A stretch of 64,000 nucleotides of DNA from Ancylostoma caninum (taxonomy: Eukaryota; Nematoda; Chromadorea; Rhabditida; Ancylostomatidae): the NCBI GenBank assembly GCA_037903475.1, contig JBAJFG010000330.1, positions 372,001 to 436,000 on the forward strand. The letters are read 5' to 3'. The position numbers were made by a program, and so were the translations under genes. How positions within the stretch are numbered: position 1 is the stretch's first letter; each line of letters opens with the position of its first letter. The notes below the pieces were generated by a model, which saw nothing but the letters and a program-made list of their open reading frames with translations, had not been told where the DNA came from and searched no databases. Below, in pieces: positions 31,402-43,500 of this stretch.

Positions 31402-31521
31402 TTAACCCCTTCGGCTGTGCTTCAACAGCCCGAGCTCCTTGATTGCTTTGTATTGATCCGGAATCTCCATCAGAGCGTTCAACGCGAACGAAGCCTCAGC
31501 GTTCGGAGCGTTGAACATGAC
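31402..31521 (-). CDS. Giant copine gene, last exon
   Basis: A 39-codon exon plus stop, preceded by a TATTCAG acceptor. It begins [20 protein letters not shown] and continues with a [10 protein letters not shown] motif, the conserved end of nematode copine domains, and finishes with the basic tail KHSRRG. It joins in phase 0 to the exon ending FVDFHK at 33887, 2.37 kb away. Confidence 0.9.
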   Translation of the reverse strand, partial: VMFNAPNAEASFALNALMEIPDQYKAIKELGLLKHSRRG

Positions 31522-34500
31522 CTGAATATAAGGATTTGAGTAGTCGTAAGGAAAAAAGAAAGCTGAGTTTTTTCTGACATGTTGAAATATCTTTTTTTTC
31601 TGTTGAGTTTTCAATATTTTTAGTATGTAATAGACGAATGCAAAACATTTTGGGACACACTTCAAAATGGAACTCAGTCTCATCTTTTAGTTTTGATTGA
31701 GCACACATTCAGTTCTAAAACACTTCGATGTATGGGACTGCAGCAGTTCAGTCTCGCTCGCAGTGATATAGTCTTCCAAACGCGACAGTAGTTGAGTAAC
31801 CGTGCGATAACCTGCTTTTCTCTCGTTCCTCTGCAATTGCTGCACACTTTCCCGCATTCTTTTTCTCCCTGCTGCCTTCCCAGTTATCGTCCATATATAG
31901 GTACTAGACGGCGTACCCGGCTTCGCTCGGGCGTTCAATTTCTCCCGGCCTTTTAAAGCTGATCCCAACATTTGTTGAACCAAAAAATCTTTTCAAGATG
32001 TTCATCATTTGATGACCAGCTTAAGTGACCCTTCTTCATCCCGTCCCCTCCCTCAAAAAATGGGTTGAAGTTGCTTGCCTGGTAAATAAATTCTTCTAAA
32101 ATGCTTGCCTCATCCACGTTCAGCGTTTCGAAAAACCCCAGAAGGCACGTTTTCACCGACCCGTGTGCAAGAATGCCGAAAAATCAATAAAACAGGTAAA
32201 TCGATATTTCGGTCAAAACCATTGTCATATCCGTGTCCAGTGCACTGAGATACCCCCGTAGACATGTTTTTACCAGCCCGTGGGCAAGAATGGCAAAAAA
32301 ATCGATAAAATCAATAAATCGATATTCCACCTAAAATGGTTGCCATATCTGTATTCAGCATATGAGGTACCCCAGTAGACATGCCTTCATCGCCTCCTGG
32401 GCAAGAACAGCGAAAAATCAATAAAATCGATAAATCGATAACGTCATGCAAAATGGTTGCCATATTAGTGTTCAGCGCATTGAGATATCCCAGTAGACAT
32501 GTCTTTACCTCCCCGTGGGCAAGAATAGCTCAAAATCAATGAAATCAATAAATCGATAACTTGGCGCAAAACGGTTGTCATATTCGTGTTCAGCGTATTG
32601 AGGAACCCCAGTAGGCATGTTCTCGCCACTCCCTGGGCAAAAATAGCGAAAAATCAATAAAATCGATATAATCGATAAACTAATCGATAATCCCAGGTGC
32701 CAGGTAGCCTATACCCTCCGCCGGCCGCTGGAGAGTCTACATGCAAAATTTGGTCCGAATCGGTTGATGCTGCGCGATTTCTATTCGGAACATACAAACG
32801 TACAAACATACATACACACAAACACACAAACACACAGACACACAAACATACAAACACACAAACTTTCACTTTTATATATACAGATGATGGTGTAACGCAC
32901 TATATCAATGGTGTGGGCAGGCAACTGGAGTGCCAAGATGCAGATGGTGGAGGTCTCGACAAGGAATAAGCGGCAGAAGTATTGCGTTCGACCGGAAATT
33001 CGAGAGTCAAAAGTTGAGACAAGTTCGAAATATCGGAATTTTTTTTTTTGGGGGGGGGGAGGGGGGTGTGGGATTAAACAGGTATGACTTTGCATAACTG
33101 AGCAACTGCTAAGCCTCCAGAAATCTAAGTGTTAGGAGCTTGCATGAGGCCAGGACTCAGGGACTTCCGAAATGCCGAAACTGGATTTTGGCTCATCTGT
33201 AGTTCGGCCCAATGGAATCGTTGTACGGGACACATGCATCGTATCCTGCCGCGATGTAAGGCCGGGTTCATCACCAGACCAAGCTAACACACTGGGGATC
33301 CTGCACATTTTTTGCATAAGTAGCCAAGTAGCGTTTGAGCTCCAGTGGGACCAGTCTGGCTCGTTGTTTTTTATATCTAATAATGTATTTCAGGAAAAGT
33401 GTCTCTGGAAAAGTGAATTTTTGAAATAAAAGCATGACGCGACCTGTCATGTCCATCACATGATCATATGGGGCGAGAGGTAGTGATACACCAAGTGAAT
33501 CACGTGGTCCGCAATGGATTAAGACCTTACCAAATGTGAATTTACGTCCACGGATTATTTTTTTTCGTGTTTGTATGCTTCAGAAAAATTGAATTTACCT
33601 CCACGGATTATTTTTTTTTCGTGTTTGTATGCTTCAGAAAAATATCTAATGAAGGATGGAAGTAAACAGGACTCCAGCAAAGTGAGCCCGCATGCACGCA
33701 ATTCTCCTGTTTGGACGGGGCTGGACAGTGAGCGGGAGCGTCGGTAATCAATGAGGAGGTGTGAGGCGAGACTTTTGAGCTGTAGGGATACGCAGACAAC
33801 CAGACAGTCATGTGCCACGTCAAACGGGGTGCAATGCGTGTGACCGGCTTCGCCTTACTGGAGTCTGCTGAATGACTACAACATACCTTGTGGAAATCGA
33901 CGAAGTGGAAGTTGTCAAATAATCGCTTTGGAATGTTGTCATCGAATCGTCCCATCATATTCCAAGGACCGTCACCAACACCCACCCTTCAGACAGACAG
34001 AGATCTTCATAGAAACTAACAGTGCTACAACAGTAAACTCACATGATAATGCTGAGAGGATAGTGTGAAGCGGCGGCGATCGCTTTCTGGTTGATTTTCT
34101 CGTTCGTCACTTGACCATCGGCCACAATGACGAGGATATGATAGGACTGTTTCTCCTTGCAAATCTCCACAGCACGTTCTGCATGGATGATAAATGTAGT
34201 GTACAGCTGGGACATTGCGGAGGGGTAGGGTCACTTACCGATCAACGGAACGAAGTTCGTTGGTCCACTCATAACCACCTTGGGGGTCACCTCGTTGTAG
34301 ACTCTTAGAACTTCTGAAAAGTGCACACATATCAATTCATTCTAATGGAGCAATTGTTTTCATAGCTATTTTGGGTAGCGTGAGCTCTTAGCAAAGTTAC
34401 AACGAAAAATTTGTCACACACCCTGCACAACTTACGCAGCGATACCCGCAATGTAAGAATCCATCATACAACAATAATACTTCGGATAAGCTGAGACTAG

Positions 34501-37500
34501 ATCCGAAGAATTTTAACGCAGAACAGAACATTTTCTGTTTCTCGACAAAATATTGAACAAGCTAACCAACAGGTTGCTCGGGAATGCCTCTAGGATGTAT
34601 CCAAACATTCAGAAAAAAACTTTACGGGAAGAAATTCATTTCGCGCCCTGTTTTTCTCCCGCAAATCACTTCTGCATATCAATTGTTTTCTACATTTACA
34701 TTTTAGACTTATTTGCGTAAGTGAGGCTGTCGAGAAAGAATGTTCGGAAATTGGTGCTTTACGAAATAGGTCGCTATGCCAAAACAGCTGCCAGCAACAA
34801 GCTAGAAGATAGCAAGGACTCTACAACTTTAATATTCAATGTTGTAGTGATTGGACATAGTAGTGATCACTTTTGAATAGTGTTTTTGTTCCTTTTCGTC
34901 GGAATTTTTTTTTCAATCTGGAAACTTTCCTCACAACGTGATAGTTCAATTCGAACACCTACATATGTGCATAGATGAGAAGATAAGTTATCGAGAACCT
35001 CTTGAGCAAATCTATTAAACAAAGCGCCGTAAGGGGGCTAGAGCGGCTAGAGATACGCGGCGGCACTCATAGACACCGCAGTCTTGAGGCGCAGACTGTG
35101 AGACGAAATGGCCGATTTTTAGGGACTCAGGCACATTCGTTTCGGGACTCGCAATTACGTCACTGCTGGCTCTCCCGCATTCCAAACATAGATTAGCAAG
35201 AATATACTTACAAAGAAACTGTTAAATAGTGGAATGCTAGTGAACTAGGTCCATGTCACTACGCCCTAAACTGGTTGTCGAAGAGCTTTCACTTTGCAAA
35301 AATTAGCTAGAAATTACTAGAAGCTACAACATCACAAGCTTTTCATTTTGCATTTCTCGAAAGACGATTAGGGATTTACTCTTCGGGAACTGATAAGTTA
35401 GTTACTGCAGGAGCTTAGAGTATTTGGCAGTAAAATCTTTCGGCATTGTGGTAGCGCAGAGTATTTGTTCAAATCGCAGATAATAGAAGCGTAGCGTTTT
35501 GGAAGTTTTGCAATAAAATACACCCTATTCTTCCGGGCAATGCACTCCAAATCGTGCTCCGATCGAACGCAGAGATGCGGTAGCAGAAACCGACCACCTG
35601 TGCTGATTTGCGCTGCATTCTCCTAGTGCGTCAACCATATAAAAACTGGGAGACCCCTGTTTAGTATGTGAGTGCATGCCCACCTTCGAACCCGTTACAA
35701 TCCTTGTCAAGATTGTATCGATCGGCTATGTTGAAAATGCCTTTGTCGGTGAACTCCTCGTCACCGAAGCCGTACGCTGGAATCATACCGTCGGCATCGA
35801 ACGATGACAACGTCTTTCCGACGATTTCGATGACCTGCAATTGATAGGCTATTTGAAAAGAATGTGGTTACGTTGTTTGAATGAGGAATGAAAAGCTCTC
35901 GACCTGTTGGTATGGATTCATCTCGCCGCTGGCATCCAAATAGTGCAGCGTGCGGCCGTCAAATGTTCGTTCACCCTGGTAACAGTTCGACTTGGTGTAG
36001 TCGATACCAAATATCAGGTTTGAGTATTCGAGACCCGCCTGAAATGAGAGCACATGTGTTTTTGGAAAGATTGTTTATGTGCAGCTTGCACAAGAAATTC
36101 TCTCATTGCCTGACCACTGTTTTGGGTCCGCGCGCACTGTTTCACCACCTGTTTGGACAGGTTAGAACGTGTCGCTGAGGGATCGATCGCGAATGAGAGA
36201 ACTAATGTCAAAGAAACGTGCTGATGCGCAGACAATCAGAGTGCCGAGGCAGAGGTGTGACACGTGTAAGTGAATCCGGGTCCTTGAAATCTCATAAGTA
36301 TATATCCTGCTTTACTAATTTTTATTTTCTCATTTCTGTTTTGTTATTATTTCCACCCTACCATAGGCAGACGACCTTATGCCACGTCCACAACTACATT
36401 GTAGTGTGCAGCTCAACTTTCACACTTCGGTTGGCCTGTCAAAAACAGAAGGCCGTTTTTGGATGTGAAAGAGAGATATTTGACCTCTATCTTGTAGTCG
36501 CTGACAACAACTTCATAACCTTTCTATTTCAAGCATGTTTCAGGCTTCCGTGAAGTAAAGCAAACACTCAGGCAAAATTTGAGTGATCACAGAGAAGTTT
36601 CAGGCCAGTGTGGTCCCTAGGTTGTAGGATATAGTCTTCTTTTAGCCAAAACGAGGATCACTCCTGGGTCCACATTTATGAGCGTGGCATAGTCCTGGGC
36701 GCTCGGGCGGAGGGTGAGGGGGGGGGTTGGTGAGGCTACGAGCGATTCGAGGGATGTTACAGGGTGGATCGAGGATAGCGCGTTGGGTCACCCAAGGAGT
36801 GCCCTTAGGATGGTGCTACTGCTTGACTTGTAAATGCAGTACCTAACAGCTGACAACCATGGTTATCTCTTTTTCACAATCACGCCACACATCCCAAAAT
36901 CTGATTTGAAGAAACCAATTCTCTGCTACCATGTAAGACCATAGTCCCTGCGTTGCGTATGCGATGTGAGCCAACAAAGCGGTTTTGGCTTTACATAATT
37001 TCCAGTGCAACTCACATGTTTTATCGCCCGGATGATGTCCTGTAGAGTTTTGAAGTGTGGTACATTGTGAGGGCTGCCGACGGCGAGAGCTTGCAAGAGA
37101 CTGTTGCGACGCATCGGGGCGCTGGAAAGTCATTACCATATCGTTCGCTACCGTACATCTAGTACAGCCCAACTCACAATGCGGGTGCTTCGTTGCGTTT
37201 TAGCTCTCTGTGTCGATGTTCGCGCTCCTTCTTCATCGGCTTCTTGATGATGGATGGCTTCTGGAACGCTGGTTCCACCGTCATCGACATATTCATGTCG
37301 AGACTGTGGTCGATCATCTCCATCGTCTTCTCCGTCACCTCCGACGCGAAGCTGACCCTAAATCATACGGATTCACTTTAATTCCAACCGCTGTGGTATA
37401 GGGTTCTCATAGCACAATGCATTTTCAGTAATCTATGCTGTCACCACATCCAACACACTAGCTTTTAGACTATCTTGCGTCCACTATTAATACTGTTAAT

Positions 37501-40500
37501 AATGGCTATGGGGACTATGTTTAGAATACGCAAACTTAAGTTTAATTTAACATTACTCCGTTAGATCTGAGTCTGGCGATCTGAAATATTAATATCTTAA
37601 GTCAAGTTGGCTTTTTTCAAAACTTTTCATTTCCCATATGATGCTTTTAACGTTACCTGAGCTTGTTCTATTCCACTGTTGGAGAAGCTTTCAAATTGTG
37701 ACTCAAAAACGAATTAGCCGTTAATTGAATTAAGAGAATTTGGATTATGAGAAAACTGGTCTCCTGCTCATGCCGTTTCAGAATTGCGTGCAGGTGTAAA
37801 GAGGTGTAAACATTTTCAACCAGGATAAGAGGTTAATCATCCATAATGGGGTAAAATTGAGTAAAATTGATTGGATATAGGGACCACTTTACGTTCGATA
37901 GTTAGTTCATCTTCGAAGGCATTAGGTCATCTTCGAATGCAAAGTCAGATCAAAATGTGGTACCTGACCTTTTCATGTTACTCTGTGCATTGTGGTTTAC
38001 AGTCTGAATGCCTTTTTTTCCGTATTCCACCGCCACAACGACAGTTTTAGAACTGACGACCCCTCCCGAAGTGGTATGGAGTGCTGTAGCAGTGGCTGTT
38101 GCAGCAACTTTGTACGTCCTGCGCCAGCCTTTCCATCATAAATGCTGCCGCTAATCCTCCCATTCAGAGTTCTCCACGGTCCTTTTCCACCAGCAGTGGC
38201 AGTTGAGGAGACATCAGAGAAAAGCCCACGAGGAAGCTTACGAGAAGGGCGCAAATATGCAAATATAACACTTGATTGCATATGTTGTTGAGGCATTATA
38301 TATGCATAACGTTTCTCAAATGAAGGTTCCTACATATTATATAGTACCAATTGTCGTCAGATTGCGGTGAAATTCAACTTGAGCACCACTCACGTCTTGG
38401 AACCCAATCCGTCTAATTTCACATCTGGATAAAACATTTGTTGCGGCATCCATGAACGTCCGCAGCGGACTGGTGAACTTTCATGAATTTCATTACTGAA
38501 TGTGCACAGACCTTTGACTGTCTAAAACCTAACCTTCGATCTTTGATGGATACCACTCACCCTATCACTTGACTCATCAAACCAGCAGGCGATGGAAAAT
38601 TCAGGAAAACTTTTATTATTATCCCAGTGAAATTCAGGAACAAACTGCGGAAACTTTTAAAATGAAGATTGAGCAGTGTCGAAGACTAATCCCCCTCTAC
38701 ATTTGGTTATGTATAAACATTTTCCTCATATGAAAATTCAACGCCAATGTAGCTTTCCAACGACACCTGATGTTTCCACAGACTCATGTCTTAGGAGTCT
38801 TTGTGATGTGGCTGCTTTCAGTGATTTCAGCGTTTACAAAAGTGAAGAGCTCCACTCCTTGGCTTTTCAGATCCCCTAAACTGATAAAACGCAAATTTTT
38901 TTCCTTTGAAGGGATGATGAGTTGTTGGCAGTTTGCTTTTCTACGCGAGCCAAACCTTAGGTGCCTTTACCCAACACTAGGGTGGTAAAACGCAAGAAGC
39001 CCCAATAAGTCAAATGTGGAAAACAAGAAATATCTGAGCTGATCAGTGTAAAGTATGTTTACAGTTTTATCCCAAACTCAGAATCCTAAAAACGAGATGT
39101 GGCTGTCGACACGTTTGACGTCATCATGCCATTCAGAATTTCATGTGATTCAGAATTAAGTTGTCAGCAAACTCCTTCCCGATTTGTGCGCAGGGAAGAG
39201 TCAGAACAAATTTTAGGCAAGTTCCCCACAAAACAACTTGTCAGCAAGCTTTTGTCCTAACAAGTTGTCGATAAGAAAAAGCGAAAAGAAGTTCTCAGCA
39301 AGCTTTTCGGCAAGGAAGTTCCAAACGCCATCAGAAACTTGTTCGCTCTGGGAATTCTGAGGACAAACATACAGGTTTCTTCCCTGAATACGCGGCCTAC
39401 AACAATTTTTCTCTGTCGATTGTAGGTGTGATGGATGCTCACATTTAAATCTTTATGTTTTTTTTTTTCATTCTCACTATTTTCACGGTCTCTTCTGTGT
39501 GAGCAGTGAAAGAAAAGAGCAAAATCGATTGGTGAAGTAGATCATGGAAGCACCCTTTATCTGGGGAAGCATCCATATATCCCTTTCGCTATGTTTACTC
39601 GTGTAAATGGATGAGTTCAGCATCGATCTTTTCTCAATACTTTGCAGAAAGTATCTTGGGAATAACTATGATTGATCGAATGTGCTTCGTTTCCGTAGAT
39701 ATCCTAAGGAACACATTTGACCTGTGTGGTGCAGCCATATGTTGATCAACCACCAAGATCACGTGACTGATCGCCATATCGATCGGTGATTTGAGAGTGG
39801 TCCAGCTCGCGATTTTTCCAGTTTTCGCTGGCGATGAGCTCACAGCTCCAGTGGATGGATGAAATCTTAGGCCAGTGACCATTTTGTAATTCCTTTTTCT
39901 TTCATTACAATTTCCACAAATGATCCATGACCGACTGGTTAACTCTTGTTCTCAACACGAGAAACTGGATCGAACAGGTCAGAAAACAGGCGTAACATGT
40001 CTAGGCGTTCAACGTGGAAGCACATTTGCTTATGATGTCCGTGCACAGTCAAAACCTGATAAAATCCCCACTTATCGTTTTGTTGAAAAAATCTGATGAA
40101 CCTGCGGGAGAGGCCATCTTGGTTTTTTTTGCAAGATTAACCGGAGAATGGTTCGAGTTTGTGATTGCCATGTGATACTCCTCATCAAATGAGGGATCCG
40201 ATTTTGTCCGGCAACCTCCGGCGGGAAACCGGATTTTGTTCCGAAAGTGATAAGGGTAATTTATACCAGCTGCGTGCGTCAGTCGCGCATCAGTCGCACG
40301 CATCCATTTGGAAAGGATTTAGCATGAAGACCGGTCAACACGGCATGTACATCCTCAATGAAAAGAACGCGCGGCCGCCGCGAGGCCGTGAACGCGTGCG
40401 TCTGAGCTGCGACTGCGATGCGACTGCAATGCGACTGGGCCCTATTCTTCATCATATAGACGCACGCGCGTCAGTCGCACGCATCCAGTATAAATTGCCC

Positions 40501-43500
40501 TATAAGAGAGCCTTGTTTTGCGGAGCTCCCGCATGAATCTGAGTAGGAGGGAAGATAATCAAATTTGGCATGACGACCGATACCTATCCTGTCCATTCAC
40601 ATCCCCAGTTCATTCTGTCATTCACATCACCACTTCATTCTCGCTATTATTCACATCGTCAGCTCCTTTGGGCACGTTTCTGAGAAAACAGGCGATGAGA
40701 AATATTGAGCTCCGTTGGGGAGCGATACAAAGTGATGTAACGTGGCAATCGACACGTATCTTTTCTATCATTGTTATCTCTTGTATCGCCACCAGCTGGT
40801 TTTGATTCATTTTGAACTGGCGAAGCCTCAGGACACTTTAAATTGCCCTCTTCACATTCATTTTGCACTGTAACACAATTTCGCAATCAATTACGGCATG
40901 ACCAACTGGAAGAAATCGTTAGCTTTGACAGAAAACGGCAAAGGCACCCAAAGCATCGTTAATACTCGCTTTCCGAGTGTCAGGTAACGTCAATATGTAA
41001 AGTCTCAGAAAGTTCTGTCATCAGTTTTTATCGGTGTTCACGTCAGTCAAGATATCGAAGCCGTTCATATCCAGAATCGAAGGTCGTTTATGCTGGTGGA
41101 GTGAAAAAAGTGTAAACGTCGCACCAAAATTTGCGGGATTTTTGTGATTTTGTGGAACGGTGACGATGATTAGGCCAGTCACAGTATGCTAGACACAAGT
41201 TCAAAAGGATGAGTAAAGGACTGAAAAAGGGCTCTGATTGAGAACTCTGAAGCTACATTTATATTCCATCGAAGTCTAATCCGGTCGGATAAGAAAGGAT
41301 ACGTATAGGTCTTTATCCACATCTGCCTGACGAGGATCGATATGTATCCTTTCTTATCCGGCCCGATCTTACTTCGATGTACTATAAATGTAGCTTAAAG
41401 GCAGTGTCTCAACTCATGTTGGGTGCCGAGATATTCACAGATTCAGGTCCAGCTTGGAGCGCTGATTCCAATGATGTGCTTGATGTCAGAAAACACCTCC
41501 AAAAACCCCTACTTTTGAGGCAAAATTGGATACAGGAGCGGACGAGTTTTCTGGCTACGTAGCTAGCAAAAGCGGAGCTGAGAAGCTGAGATTGCACCTT
41601 GAAATGAACTTCTCAGCAGCAGCTATTATCAAAAAACCAACGTTTCCGTGTTGAAAAAACATGCCGCACCCTCAGCAAGCTCTTACTGCGGAATGGACTC
41701 TCTCGTCCACTGGCCGAGAATTTCGAAATTCTCGGCCAAAGAAACCCGTAACTTATGGGGTTTTCGACGTTTCTAGGAAAAACAAAGTACATCGTTGTGC
41801 TCAGCGGCTCGCATTCTTTCGACTGACGAACTTTGTCCCTGAGGTGAGACACTGCTTTTAAAGTAGATGCTGTTGAGACTTATCAGCTGGCAAATACTCG
41901 TGACTCATAAGCAGTCTGAATGATGTGTATTGAAAGGAATACTAGCAGTTGTGAACGTGTTGTCTCCAACAGTGGAACAGACCGTTGCCACAAGTAACAA
42001 AACAGCGACTTTTTTCTTGATTGTACATATAGGAGTATGATCCATCTACTTATTTTTCTCAACTTAATTCAAAAAGAAGCAAAAAGAATCAAAGGAATAC
42101 CCACCTCTTCCTGCGTTCCTCGGATTCGCTTCGGGTGTGCGCCTCCTCCATCTCTTCCGCTCGTAGATGTACCTTCTCCAAAGACTCGTCGACCAACACC
42201 ACCGATTCGGATGTAGATTCTGTATGTAGTAAAAGGGGTGAAGTTTCACGCGCACCACGCATTACGACGCCTTCCACCTCGACCTCGACCATACGTCGGT
42301 TAACCGACAACTCCTCGGTATCTACGCGTTCGTCGCGCGCAGCCTCCATTTCAACACGTACTTCGCCCTCTTCACGCGACTCTGAGCCCACGAAAGAAGT
42401 CGTGAATTCGGTGGGCTGCTTCTGGTAACTGTAATTGAGATGGAAGATTGTTTCTTCGCTACATTTTGATTCAAGTCCTGTTTGCTGGCCAACGTGTGCT
42501 TCCGCGCGAGTGGTGGACACCTCCTCAACGGCGACTCTGGAGCAGAGAACATCCTTGTTGGCTGTGATCGACTCTTCTGATGAAGCCTTGGTTGACAGCT
42601 CCGAAGCCTCTTCACGGGCTATCTTAACACTCCAGCTCTGCTCCTCCTTCTCGTCTTCGCTCCTGATGCTAGCCGTGACAGTATCAGGTGAGGTTTCACT
42701 AGCAGCCTGGCAGTAGAGATTCGCTCCGCCTCCATACCTTGCCTCCTTCAATGTAGACTCCTCCAAAACGCTCTTGGTCTCGCTATGAAGTGCATAGTTT
42801 GTCGAAATGGCGTTTTCGGCTGCCTCCATGGAACTGAATTTGACTGGTTCAGCTTCGTTGGATGCGATTCTGGTGACCACTGTGAATTCCTCAGAAGAAC
42901 GGCCACTATCCATTGCGAATCCAGAACCAATAACCTCCTCGGAGGCGGCGCTGACCCATTTTTCTGCAGTTTCTTCGCGATAGATAACTCTGATCGTTTC
43001 GTTCGACGCCGTTGAATCTGGCATGGCCAACTGAGGTGTGATTGCAGTGTGATTTTCTTCTGCGTAACTGGTCTCCAAGTTAGCTGCCCCACCGTAGGCT
43101 GCAAGTTTCACGACATTCTCTATTTCCGTGTGGTACTCTTCTCGGCGGAGTTGGACATTGTTAATTTCCTCCACTGTGGTAGATTCCAGAATCGACTTCG
43201 ATACTGGTTCACCCAACCGTGGAGCATCTCGCTTCGTTGACGCTAGCTCAACTTGAGAGCTCTGTTGAAGCTGGCTGCTGACTCCGGTAGCACACTCCTC
43301 CGTTGCTGAGGCAAACAGCTCTACAGGACCTTCCTCGTTTCGTAGAATCTTCTCCCATGATGCTTCCAGCAGATCCTGTCGTTGCTTTGTCCAGTCGACA
43401 TCGACAGCAGCAGATTCCTCCTTTGCGTGACCTGTGGAAAGCAGGAACTTGCCGCCTTCCCTAGGCACGTGGATCGTCTCTGAAATGAACGCTGTACTCT

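Larger units (their letters stand above)
31905..32890. mobile_element. Repeat element with internal 118-bp tandem units
   Basis: Starts near TACTAGACGGCGTACCCGGC and ends near CACTTTTATATATACAGATG, a pair of ends I associate with a widespread animal repeat class but cannot name. Between them lie five to six units of about 118 bp (32105-32690). Each has (C/G)TGGGCAAGAA, AAATCAATAAAATCGATAAATCGATA, and GTTCAGCG..TTGAG..ACCCCAGTAGACATG words. A CACAAA microsatellite precedes the right end. No coding capacity. Confidence 0.6.
31522..33886 (-). other. Last intron of the copine gene, repeat-filled
   Basis: Holds a repeat element at about 31905-32890 with five to six 118-bp tandem units, a CA-type microsatellite (32797-32870), a G-run (33050-33066) and a 53-55-bp tandem duplication at 33536-33643. 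No nested gene is seen. Confidence 0.7.
37358..42104 (-). other. 4.7-kb intron between the giant exon and the copine exons
   Basis: Bounded by the phase-matched donor GTGGGT (minus, 42099-42104) and acceptor GATTTTAG. Contains three small DNA elements (40254-40500, 41251-41395, 41395-41861) and three copies of AAGTTGTCAGCAAGCT-like words near 39157-39300. I see no extra exon, but a short one could be missed. Confidence 0.65.

Noticed and set aside
32105..32690. CRISPR-like spaced repeats
   Set aside because: These are contiguous 118-bp tandem units in a eukaryotic intron with no unique spacers.
39634..39882. 82-codon antisense frame as an extra copine-gene exon
   Set aside because: No similarity to copine or to the repeats, and no convincing splice sites; the flanking exons already join in phase without it.
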